Below, piece by piece: positions 52,438 to 62,240 of a stretch of 64,000 nt of DNA. Numbering within the stretch: the stretch's first letter is position 1; every line of letters begins with the position of its first letter. A model generated the notes under the pieces. It worked only from the letters and a program-made list of their open reading frames with translations. It was not told where the DNA came from and did not search any database. The position numbers and the translations under genes are program-made. This stretch comes from an uncultured Luteimonas sp. (GTDB lineage Bacteria > Pseudomonadota > Gammaproteobacteria > Xanthomonadales > Xanthomonadaceae): the NCBI GenBank assembly GCA_934541015.1, contig CAKTDC010000012.1, forward strand, positions 1-64,000, given 5' to 3'.

Positions 52438-52986
52438 TCAGAACTTCGGCTTGTCCAGCGAGGCGTTGTAGCGCTCGACCGCGTAGACCAGGATGCGCTT
52501 GGCCTCCTCGGTGCTGCCCCAGCCTTCGATCTTCACCCACTTGCCCTTCTCCAGGTCCTTGTAGTGCTCGAAGAAGTGGCCGATGCGCTCGAGCCAGTGC
52601 TGGCTGACCTGGTCGATGCGTTCGACGTGGGCATAGCCCTGGAACACCTTGGTGACCGGGACCGCCAGCAGCTTCTCGTCGCTGCCGGCCTCGTCGGACA
52701 TCTTGAGCACCCCCACCGGGCGGCAGCGGATCACCGAGCCGGGCACCAGCGGCAGCGGCAGCACCACCAGCACGTCGGCCGGATCGCCGTCGCCGCACAG
52801 GGTGTTGGGGACGTAGCCGTAGTTGCAGGGGTAGCGCATCGGCGTGGACAGCACGCGGTCGACGAAGATCGCCCCGGTCTCCTTGTCGACCTCGTACTTG
52901 ACCGGTTCGGCGTCTTTCGGGATCTCGATGATGACGTTGATTTCGTCCGGGAAATCCCGGCCGCTGTTGACGAGGTCAAGGCCCAT
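52438..52986 (-). CDS. ppa: Inorganic pyrophosphatase (soluble, family I)
   Basis: PPase hydrolyses pyrophosphate to drive biosynthesis. The protein has 182 residues with the PPi/metal signature DGDPADVLVV and surrounding IPKDAEPVKYEVDKETG and RIDQVSQHWLERIGHFFEHYKDLEKGKWVKI. The start MGLDLVNSG at 52986 fits the family; the frame is open to 53127. Close to hppA and pfp, which also use PPi. Confidence 0.96.
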   Translation of the reverse strand: MGLDLVNSGRDFPDEINVIIEIPKDAEPVKYEVDKETGAIFVDRVLSTPMRYPCNYGYVPNTLCGDGDPADVLVVLPLPLVPGSVIRCRPVGVLKMSDEAGSDEKLLAVPVTKVFQGYAHVERIDQVSQHWLERIGHFFEHYKDLEKGKWVKIEGWGSTEEAKRILVYAVERYNASLDKPKF

Positions 52987-53086
52987 GTCGTGCGCATCCA
53001 GTAGCGAAGCGGCCGTGGCGGCCGGCTGAAACTGCCATTCTACGCGGCCATTCGCTGCATTGCAGCAATCGGCCGGTCCAGTGATT

Positions 53087-53818
53087 TCAACGGGTTGTGG
53101 CGTCGTTGGCGGCAAGCAGGCCGCCACAGCCGTCCTGGAGCAGCTGCGATCGCTGCAGCCAGTCCTGGTCCGGATAGTAGGCGAACACCAGCGAGCCGCC
53201 GCGGATGGTGTCGATCAGCTCCCGGGCCACGGCCGGGCGCACCGCCGGGCAGCCCAGGCTGCGGCCGAGGCGGCCCTGCGCCTGCGCCGCCTCCGGGCTG
53301 ACGTACGGGGCGCCGTGGATGACGATGGCGCGCTCGCGGGCGAGGTCGTTGAAGCCCGGCTCCAGCCCGTCCAGGCGCAGGGAATAGCCGTTGGCGCCGA
53401 CGTAGGACTCCGCGGTCAGGAACACGCCCAGGCTGGACATGTGGCTGCCGGAGCGGTTGGAGAAGGCGGTGGCCAGGTTGCCGCCGGTGTTGCGGCCGTG
53501 GGCCACGTGCTCCCGGTACAGCAGGCGCTGGCTGGCCAGGTCGAACACCCACAGGCGCGGTTCGGTCGAGGGCCGCGAGAAGTCGATCACGCTCAGGGTG
53601 GCGGGGCGGCTTGCCGCGGCGGCGGGCTGGCGCATGGCGCAGGACACCGCGCGGGTGGCCAGGGTCAGGATGCTCCGGTCCAGGGAAGGGGCGGCGCTGG
53701 CCAGCCGCTCCAGCAGGGGATCGGTGGAGCGGGGAGCGGGTTCGGGCGTACCGGCCAGCGCCTGCCCGGTGGCGAGTGCGGCGAGGGCGGCGAGCAGGAA
53801 TCGGCGGAAGGCGGTCAT
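53087..53818 (-). CDS. Exported L,D-transpeptidase-like protein (YkuD_2 family)
   Basis: The protein has 243 residues with a signal peptide (MTAFRRFLLAALAALATGQALA) and the L,D-transpeptidase-like catalytic core HGAPYVS...GRSLGCPAVR, supplying the His and Cys (~205). Such proteins can cross-link or modify murein. The relatively short chain and GCPAV motif fit the YkuD_2 (PF13645) type. Adjacent to a second family member. Confidence 0.82.
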   Translation of the reverse strand: MTAFRRFLLAALAALATGQALAGTPEPAPRSTDPLLERLASAAPSLDRSILTLATRAVSCAMRQPAAAASRPATLSVIDFSRPSTEPRLWVFDLASQRLLYREHVAHGRNTGGNLATAFSNRSGSHMSSLGVFLTAESYVGANGYSLRLDGLEPGFNDLARERAIVIHGAPYVSPEAAQAQGRLGRSLGCPAVRPAVARELIDTIRGGSLVFAYYPDQDWLQRSQLLQDGCGGLLAANDATTR

Positions 53819-53860
53819 GTGCGGAATGCGCTGGTTGGCTGGGCCGGCGTGGATTGCCGG

Positions 53861-54880
53861 TCAGTCTACCTCCGGCTCGCCGGATTCGAGTACCGGGACC
53901 AGGGGCGCGTCGGCGGGGGCGGGGCGGACGGCGGGCAGGTCGGTCAGCAGCACGGTCGATCCGGTCGACACCACACCCAGCAGCCTGCGGGCGAAGGCGT
54001 CGTCGACCCGTAGCGGCATTGACTGTAGCCGCAGCTGCAGCATCGCCATGGCGTCGGCGTCGATGCCGTGGATCGGATGGGCGGACCACTGCCGGCGCGG
54101 GCGTTCGGGATCGAGCCGGCTGGGCGTGCCGGCCTGCTCGGCGCCGGCCACCATCAGCAGCGTGCCGCCAAGGACGAAGCCTTCCTCGACCTGCAGCGCG
54201 GCCTCGCCGATGGCCACGCCGTTGCGCAGCGCGAACACGCGCCGGTCGCCCAGACTGACGAGCACGCTCACCGGGCCGGCAGGGCTGGCGTCCTCGTCCC
54301 AGTAGTCGCCGCGCGGCGCAGGCGGCGGCAGCGTCCCGGCGCCGCTGCGGTCCACCGGCGCCAGCACGGCCGGGTGCACCAGGCGCGCCGGCGAGGCCTT
54401 GCCGTCGGCGACCACCACGGTGTCGCCGTTGCGGGTTTCGGCAAACAGCAGCCTGGCGAATTCGTGCGGCAGGCGCACGCAGCCCTGCGAGGCCGGGTAG
54501 CCGGGGAGGGTGCCGCCGTGCAGGGCGATCCCGTCCCAGGTCAGCCGCTGCATGTAGGGCATGGGCGCGTTGTTGTAGAGGTTGGAGCGGTGGTCGCGGT
54601 TCTTCTGCAGGATCGTGAACACGCCGGTGGGCGTTTCCTTGCCGGTCTTGCCGGAGCTGATCGTGGACACGCCGATGGCGATGCCGTTGCGGTAGACGTA
54701 GGCGCGCTGTTCGTCGAGGCTGACCACCAGAACGATCGGGCCGGCGGGGGCGATTTCCGGATGCCACAGGTACTGGCCGGGTTCGAGCGTGGCCGGATCG
54801 GTAGCGCCCGCCGCCGACGCGGCTGCCAGCGCGTGCGTCAGCAGCAGGACGACAAGCAGGCGGAGCAGTCGACGGGGCAT
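53861..54880 (-). CDS. L,D-transpeptidase (YkuD domain)
   Basis: The protein has 339 residues with a signal peptide (MPRRLLRLLVVLLLTHALAAASA). The YkuD domain (~45-165) has the catalytic motif HGG...YPASQGCVRLP with the nucleophilic Cys in GCV. A C-terminal ~150 residues have no clear family. It links meso-DAP to murein or attaches lipoproteins. The start at 54880 fits the signal peptide; the upstream frame is not supported. Confidence 0.88.
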   Translation of the reverse strand: MPRRLLRLLVVLLLTHALAAASAAGATDPATLEPGQYLWHPEIAPAGPIVLVVSLDEQRAYVYRNGIAIGVSTISSGKTGKETPTGVFTILQKNRDHRSNLYNNAPMPYMQRLTWDGIALHGGTLPGYPASQGCVRLPHEFARLLFAETRNGDTVVVADGKASPARLVHPAVLAPVDRSGAGTLPPPAPRGDYWDEDASPAGPVSVLVSLGDRRVFALRNGVAIGEAALQVEEGFVLGGTLLMVAGAEQAGTPSRLDPERPRRQWSAHPIHGIDADAMAMLQLRLQSMPLRVDDAFARRLLGVVSTGSTVLLTDLPAVRPAPADAPLVPVLESGEPEVD

Positions 54881-54948
54881 GGCGCAGGTCCGTGGGCGGG
54901 GGTGCCGGTAGGGATTGTCGCCGGGGTACGGGCGGCGGGCAAAAAAGA

Positions 54949-55090
54949 GGTTCTTCTCCCAAGTGCGGAGGAATCGCAAGAGCAGAGCTGGATCAGGGCT
55001 GACCGAGCGAAGAGCGATCCCCGGCCGCCAGGGCGCGGCGTCGTTTCGATGGTGGAACTGATGATCCTCCTCGCACTTGGGAGAAGAACC
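54949..55090. mobile_element. MITE-like element with ~19-bp terminal inverted repeats
   Basis: Ends GGTTCTTCTCCCAAGTGCG (54949-54967) and its inverted copy (55072-55090) frame a 142-bp non-coding element. The interior contains the GACCGAGCGAAGAGCGATCC unit that is present twice, inverted, at ~27.0-27.2 kb. No target-site duplication was certain. It abuts the hppA terminator. Confidence 0.65.
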
Positions 55091-55120
55091 AAAAAGAAGG
55101 GCGACCCTCGGGCCGCCCTT
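55091..55120 (-). terminator. Intrinsic terminator of hppA
   Basis: Minus strand: AAGGGCG, loop GCCCGAGGGT, CGCCCTT, then CTTTTT. It lies ~25-55 bases after the hppA stop, at the edge of the MITE-like element. Confidence 0.85.
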
Positions 55121-55144
55121 CACGCAGATCGTCTGCAGGTCGCC

Positions 55145-57199
<2,055 letters not shown>

Positions 57200-57323
57200 G
57201 TAAGCCCCTCCCCGGGAGTCAGAAGTGTCGAAATGCAGGACACGAAAGCCTGCGGACTATCGCACAGCTCCACCGCGGGAACACCAGCGGCGGTGTTGTG
57301 CGGTGCGGCAAGCAGCGGCGTTG

Positions 57324-57374
57324 CCCCCATCCCCCGCTGCGCGGGGACGTCCCCCGCCTTGCCGGGGATGGGAC
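57324..57374. repeat. Inverted-repeat element between pfp and hppA
   Basis: Arms CCCATCCCC (57326-57334) and GGGGATGGG (57364-57372) enclose two smaller GC palindromes. It may fold in the pfp-hppA transcript. It is related in style to the 17-kb element. The rest of the 261-base gap holds no other recognised feature. Confidence 0.5.
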
Positions 57375-57460
57375 AGGAGCGGGGACGGTGTTTTGCTCCC
57401 TCACGGGCCGGAGGGGCGGGAAACCGGGAACGCGAGAGGGCGGGAAGCCGTCCCGGTCTC

Positions 57461-58714
57461 TCAGCCCTCCCAGACGGGCAGTTTCCTCTTCACCGCGAGG
57501 TTGCGCAGGGTCACGTAGGCCGGCAGCCCGTCGCGGCCGTAGGGCGGCGATGCCTCGCCGCGGATCAGCGGCTCCAGGTAGGCGCGGGCGCGGGGGCTGA
57601 TGCCGTAGCCGTCGCGGCGGATGAAGCCGCGGGGGAACCTCTTCTCGCGGTTGGCGATCCGGTCGAGCGCGGCGGTGCCGATCTTCCAGCGGTAGGGACG
57701 GTCGCTGCTGCGCACGATCACCGGCATGGTCGCGTTGCGGCCGGCAAGCGCGAGCCGCACCGCGGCCTTGCCGACGGCCAGGGCCTGGTCCAGATCGGTC
57801 TTCGAGGCCAGGTGGCGGGCCGAGCGCTGCAGGTAGTCGGGCAGGGCCCAGTGGACCTTGAGGTCCAGTCCGGCCTTGATCCTGCCGGCCAGGTGCGCGG
57901 CGACGCCGCCGAGCTGGGCGTGGCCGAAGGAATCGGTGCCGCCGGCGTCGGCGACGAAGCGGCCGTCGGCGGTGCGGATGCCTTCGCTGGCGGCCACCAC
58001 GCACCAGCCCACGCGCGCGACCACCTTGTCCACCTGCTGGAGGAAGTCCGCCTCGTCGTAAGGCCGCTCGGGGAACAGGATCAGCTGCGGCGCATCGTCC
58101 GGGCCCTTGCCGGCCAGCCCCGCGGCCGCCGCCAGCCAGCCGGCGTGGCGGCCCATGGCCTCGTAGACGAACACCTTGGTCGATGTCCCGGCCATCGCCG
58201 CCACGTCCAGCGCCGCTTCGCGCACCGAGACCGCGGTGTACTTGGCGGCCGAGCCGAAGCCGGGGCAGCAGTCGGTGACCGCCAGGTCGTTGTCCACCGT
58301 CTTGGGCACGCCGATGCAGGTCAGCGGATAGCCGAACCGCGCGGCCAGTTTCGACACCTTGTTCGCGGTGTCGGCCGAGTCGTTGCCGCCGTTGTAGAGG
58401 AACCAGCGCACGTCGTGGGCGCGGAACACATCAAGCAGGCGTTCGTACTTCGCCCGGTCCTCCGCCAGCGACCCGAGCTTGTAGCGGCAGGAGCCGAAGG
58501 CGCCGCCCGGGGTATGGGCCAGCCCGCGGATCGCCGCGGCGGTTTCCCTCGAGGTGTCCACCAGATCCTCGCGCAGCGCGCCGAGGATGCCGTTGCGCGC
58601 CGCGAGCACGCGGACGCCGCGCGCGCGCGCCTCGGCGATCACGGCCGAAGCGGTGGCGTTGATGACGGCGGTGACGCCGCCGGACTGGGAATACAGCAGG
58701 GTTCCGGATGCCAT
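57461..58714 (-). CDS. pfp: Pyrophosphate-dependent 6-phosphofructokinase
   Basis: The protein has 417 residues. The nucleotide-site sequence GGND (109-112; Asp112) and PKTVDND (137-143; Lys138) are the PPi-type residues, whereas ATP enzymes have Gly at both. It therefore phosphorylates fructose 6-phosphate reversibly with PPi in glycolysis. Further family blocks: SQSGGVTAVINAT, GFGSAAKYTA, EAMGRHAGWLAA. Divergent from adk across 131 bases. Confidence 0.95.
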   Translation of the reverse strand: MASGTLLYSQSGGVTAVINATASAVIAEARARGVRVLAARNGILGALREDLVDTSRETAAAIRGLAHTPGGAFGSCRYKLGSLAEDRAKYERLLDVFRAHDVRWFLYNGGNDSADTANKVSKLAARFGYPLTCIGVPKTVDNDLAVTDCCPGFGSAAKYTAVSVREAALDVAAMAGTSTKVFVYEAMGRHAGWLAAAAGLAGKGPDDAPQLILFPERPYDEADFLQQVDKVVARVGWCVVAASEGIRTADGRFVADAGGTDSFGHAQLGGVAAHLAGRIKAGLDLKVHWALPDYLQRSARHLASKTDLDQALAVGKAAVRLALAGRNATMPVIVRSSDRPYRWKIGTAALDRIANREKRFPRGFIRRDGYGISPRARAYLEPLIRGEASPPYGRDGLPAYVTLRNLAVKRKLPVWEG

Positions 58715-58845
58715 ATACGCCTATCGAATGAGACCGGGGGGATATTGCAATGCGTTAAGCTGGGAACCGGCGGGTGCCCGGGCGGGGCCAGTCTAGCGTC
58801 CGCCCGGGGCTGCCCGGAAATCCTCGTTCGAACTGGAGGCTGTTG

Positions 58846-59424
58846 ATGCGACTGGTACTTTTGGGGGCGCCCGGTTCGGGCAAGGGCACGCAGGCGGCAC
58901 GTCTGAAGGAGCACCTGCAGGTGCCGCATATTTCCACCGGGGACCTGCTGCGCGCGGAAGTCGCCGCCGGCTCGCCGCTGGGGCTGCAGGCCAAGGAAGT
59001 GATGGCGCGCGGGGATCTGGTCAGCGACGAGATCCTGCTGGGCATGCTCAAGGACCGTTTCTCGCGCGAGGACACGAAGGCCGGGTTCATCCTCGATGGT
59101 TACCCGCGCAACCTTGCGCAGGCGGCAGCCCTGGGCGAGCTGCTCGCCAGCCTCGGCCAGAAGTTCGACGCCGCGGTGCAGCTGACGGTGGACAACGAGC
59201 AGATCGTCGAGCGTCTGGCCGGCCGCGCCAAGGCCGAGGGCCGCGCCGACGACAACCCCGAATCGGTGCGCAAGCGCCTGCAGGTCTACGACGAGCAGAC
59301 CGCTCCGGTGATCGAGTTCTACCGCGGGCAGGGCCAGCTCACCGTCGTCGACGGCGTGGGCGCGCTGGACGAGGTGTTCGCGCGGATCATCGCCGCGATC
59401 TCTCCCGGGCAGCCGACCGGCTGA
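58846..59424 (+). CDS. adk: Adenylate kinase
   Basis: The protein has 192 residues. The P-loop GAPGSGKGTQ (7-16), then PHISTGDLLR, GFILDGYPRN and the short lid are complete. The long Cys4 lid of other adenylate kinases is absent, as in short-form enzymes. It balances AMP, ADP and ATP. The ATG at 58846 follows GGAGG at the right distance; upstream in-frame ATGs are not supported. Confidence 0.96.
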   Translation: MRLVLLGAPGSGKGTQAARLKEHLQVPHISTGDLLRAEVAAGSPLGLQAKEVMARGDLVSDEILLGMLKDRFSREDTKAGFILDGYPRNLAQAAALGELLASLGQKFDAAVQLTVDNEQIVERLAGRAKAEGRADDNPESVRKRLQVYDEQTAPVIEFYRGQGQLTVVDGVGALDEVFARIIAAISPGQPTG

Positions 59425-59456
59425 AGTTCGCGCCGGCCCGCGGGCCGGCGGCGCCC

Positions 59457-59942
59457 TCAGTCCGGCGGATGCCGGCTGAAGGGCTGCACGCTGCCGTCGG
59501 CCAGCACCAGCGAGACGGTATAGGGCTCGCTGAGGCCATCGGGATGCTCCATCCCCGGCGAGCCCAGCGGCATGCCCGGCAGCGCCAGCCCGCGCGCCGC
59601 GGGGCGCTCGCGCAGCAGGCGCAGCACGTCGGCGGCCGGCACGTGGCCCTCGATGAAGTAGCCGTCGACCATCGCCGTGTGGCACGAGCCCATGGTGTAG
59701 GGCACGCCGGCGGCCTGTTTGGCCGGCCCCATGTCGTCGACGTTGCGGGCCTCGACCGTGAAGCCGGCCTCGCGCATGTGCTCGATCCAGTGGCCGCAGC
59801 AGCCGCAGCTCTCGTGCTTGTGCACGATCATCGCCGGCAGCGTGGTTCCGGCGGGAGTTGGTGCAGTGGCGGCGGGCGGCTCGGCGGCGGCGCAGCCGGC
59901 CAGCAGCAGCGCCAGGATGGCGGCAAGGGCGGAACGGGACAC
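59457..59942 (-). CDS. DUF411 metal-binding lipoprotein
   Basis: The protein has 161 residues with lipobox LLAGC (Cys17) and a DUF411 domain: CxCC (C46, C48, C49) with HWIEHMREAGF, then MGSCHTAMVDGYFIEGHVPA with C87/H88/H100. Members often sit beside copper-resistance genes; here no copper genes follow. Convergent with adk; a GC-rich palindrome lies between. Confidence 0.85.
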   Translation of the reverse strand: MSRSALAAILALLLAGCAAAEPPAATAPTPAGTTLPAMIVHKHESCGCCGHWIEHMREAGFTVEARNVDDMGPAKQAAGVPYTMGSCHTAMVDGYFIEGHVPAADVLRLLRERPAARGLALPGMPLGSPGMEHPDGLSEPYTVSLVLADGSVQPFSRHPPD

Positions 59943-60077
59943 GGCGGAACCTCGTGCGTGATCGAGGGCGACATGTTATCGACCGCCGCCGGAACCGGCC
60001 TTGACCGGGATCAGGGCGCCGCGCGCGGGCGCACTTTGGGTAAAGTGCGCGCTGTCCCGCAGCCCCAGGTCCACGAC

Positions 60078-61472
60078 TTGAAACTCCACATCCTCGGCAT
60101 CGCCGGCACCTTCATGGGCGGCGTCGCAGCGCTGGCGCGCGAACTGGGCCACGAGGTCGAGGGCAGCGACCAGGCGGTGTATCCGCCGATGTCGACCCAG
60201 CTCGAACGGCTGGGGATCGGGCTCCGCCAGGGCTACCTCCCCGGCCACATCTCGCCCGGTTGCGACACCGTGGTGATCGGCAACGCGCTCTCCCGCGGCA
60301 ATGCGGCGGTGGAGGCGGTGCTGGACTCCGGCCGCCCCTATACCTCCGGCGCGGAATGGCTGCGCGACCACGTGCTGCCCGGGCGCGATGTGCTCGCGGT
60401 GGCCGGCACCCACGGCAAGACCACGACCACCAGCATCCTGGCCTTCCTGCTCGAAGCGGCCGGCCGCCGGCCGGGCTTCCTGATTGGCGGCGTGGCGGAG
60501 GATTTCGGAGTCTCGGCCAGGCTCGGCGGCGCCACCGCGATCGCCGATCCCCGATCCCCGGTGCCGTTCGTCGTCGAAGCCGACGAATACGACACCGCCT
60601 TCTTCGACAAGCGCAGCAAGTTCGTGCACTACCGGCCGCGGGTGGCGATCCTCAACAACCTCGAATACGACCACGCCGACATTTTCCCCGACATCGCCGC
60701 GATCCAGCGCCAGTTCCACCACCTGGTGCGCACCGTGCCGGGCCGCGGGCTGCTGCTGGTCAACGGCCACGATGCGCGCCTGCGCCAGGTGCTGGAGATG
60801 GGCTGCTGGACGCCGGTGGAGCGCTTCGGCTTCGATCCGGCGTTCGAATGGAGCGCGCGCCGGCTGCGCGAGGACGGCAGCGCCTTCGCCGTGCTGCGCG
60901 GCGGGACGGAGCTGGGCACGGTCGAGTGGCCGCTGCTGGGCGACCACAACGTGCTCAACGGCCTGGCGGCGCTGGCCGCCTGCGCCGCAGCCGGCGTGGA
61001 GGTGGCCGCGGTGCTCCCGGCGCTGGCCCGCTTCGGCGGCATCAAGCGCCGGCTGCAGGTGCTGGGGCAGGCCGGCGGCATCACCGTCTACGACGACTTC
61101 GCCCACCACCCGACCGCGATCGCGACCACGCTTGCCGGGCTGCGCGCGAAGGTGGGTGATGCGCGGATCGTGGTGGCGATGGAGCCGCGCAGCAATTCGA
61201 TGCGCCTGGGCGCGCACGCCGACGCGCTGGCGCCCTCGCTCGACGGCGCCGATGCGGTGGTCTTCCTGGCGCGCCCCGAGCTGCCCTGGGATGCCGGCAA
61301 GGTGATCGACGCGGTACGCGGCCAGGCGCAGGCGGTGCCCGATGCCGACGCGCTGCTGGCCGCGCTGCGCGCCACCGTCCGCAGCGGCGACCATGTCGTG
61401 TTCATGTCCAACGGCGGCTTCGACGGCGCCCCGGCGCGCTTCCTCGCCCTCCTGGCGGCCGTCCCGCGGTAG
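60078..61472 (+). CDS. mpl: UDP-N-acetylmuramate:L-alanyl-gamma-D-glutamyl-meso-DAP ligase
   Basis: Mpl recycles the murein tripeptide onto UDP-MurNAc in the cytoplasm. The protein has 464 residues with the N-terminus KLHILGIAGTFMGGVAALARELGH, ATP loop GTHGKTTT (110-117), and Mur-ligase domains thereafter (EADEYDTAFFDKRSKF, NNLEYDHADIF, DDFAHHPTAI, MEPRSNSMR). The TTG at 60078 is in exactly the position of the E. coli start codon; no ATG fits. Frames upstream are not homologous. Confidence 0.95.
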   Translation: MKLHILGIAGTFMGGVAALARELGHEVEGSDQAVYPPMSTQLERLGIGLRQGYLPGHISPGCDTVVIGNALSRGNAAVEAVLDSGRPYTSGAEWLRDHVLPGRDVLAVAGTHGKTTTTSILAFLLEAAGRRPGFLIGGVAEDFGVSARLGGATAIADPRSPVPFVVEADEYDTAFFDKRSKFVHYRPRVAILNNLEYDHADIFPDIAAIQRQFHHLVRTVPGRGLLLVNGHDARLRQVLEMGCWTPVERFGFDPAFEWSARRLREDGSAFAVLRGGTELGTVEWPLLGDHNVLNGLAALAACAAAGVEVAAVLPALARFGGIKRRLQVLGQAGGITVYDDFAHHPTAIATTLAGLRAKVGDARIVVAMEPRSNSMRLGAHADALAPSLDGADAVVFLARPELPWDAGKVIDAVRGQAQAVPDADALLAALRATVRSGDHVVFMSNGGFDGAPARFLALLAAVPR

Positions 61473-61610
61473 CAGCGCCGTGAAGGGCCGCCAGCGACCA
61501 GCGCCGCGGAAGGCGGGGGGCATGCCCTGTGCCGGCGTTGCGCCGGGGCCTGCCCCGGCGAATGTGCGGCGCGCTCCACGCGGTTCGACCGCTGCGGCTA
61601 GACTGGCCCG

Positions 61611-62180
61611 GTGAGCGAACTGCTGCCGCTGTTTCCGCTGCATGCGGTGCTGGTGCCCGGCGCCGCGCTGGGCCTGCGCGTGTTCGAGCCGCGCTATCTG
61701 GACATGGTGCGCGACTGCGGGCGCAGCGGCGGCAGCTTCGGCATCTGCCTGATCCTGGAGGGCGAGGAGGCCGGGGCGCCGGCAACGCCGGCCGCGTTCG
61801 GCACCGAGGCCCTGATCGAGGATTTCGACACCGGATCCGACGGCCTGCTGCACCTGCGGCTGCGCGGTGCGCGCCGCTTCCACGCGCTGCGCACGCGGGT
61901 GCGCGACAGCGGCCTGGTGGTGGCCGACGTGCAGTGGCACGCGCCCGATCCGGCGGCGAGGATACAGCCCCAGCACGCCCTGCTGGCGGACATGCTGCGC
62001 CGGATCCTGGAGCAGGTCGGGGCCGATGTGGCGGTGTCCGAGTCGGACCTTGGCGACTCGGCCTGGGTGGGCTGGCGGCTGGCGGAGCTGCTGCCGCTGA
62101 CGCTGGAGCAGCGGCAGTCGCTGCTCCAGCAGGACGATCCGCTGGTCCGGCTCGACACGCTGCTGCAGCTGATCGCCTGA
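61611..62180 (+). CDS. LON substrate-binding-domain protein
   Basis: The protein has 189 residues, an N-terminal LON domain alone (PLFPLHAVLVPGAALGLRVFEPRYLDMVRDC, GTEALIEDFD, then helical part) without ATPase or protease parts. Stand-alone LON-N proteins in proteobacteria are of unknown function. A GTG start at 61611 leads to SELLPLFPLHAV. Confidence 0.88.
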   Translation: MSELLPLFPLHAVLVPGAALGLRVFEPRYLDMVRDCGRSGGSFGICLILEGEEAGAPATPAAFGTEALIEDFDTGSDGLLHLRLRGARRFHALRTRVRDSGLVVADVQWHAPDPAARIQPQHALLADMLRRILEQVGADVAVSESDLGDSAWVGWRLAELLPLTLEQRQSLLQQDDPLVRLDTLLQLIA

Positions 62181-62191
62181 CGCCGCACGGC

Positions 62192-62215
62192 GGCCGCGCG
62201 AGGCGACGCGCGGCC
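62192..62215. terminator. Hairpin between convergent genes
   Basis: A perfect 9-bp stem (GGCCGCGCG / CGCGCGGCC) with a 6-base loop between two converging stop codons. No T-run, so function is uncertain. Confidence 0.4.
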
Positions 62216-62240
62216 GGGTCCGCCGGCACGGCGTTCGCCG

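Noticed and set aside
59425..59456. Strong intrinsic terminator between adk and the DUF411 gene
   Set aside because: The GCCGGCCCGCGGGCCGGC palindrome could fold but has no T-run on either strand; only mentioned under the DUF411 gene.
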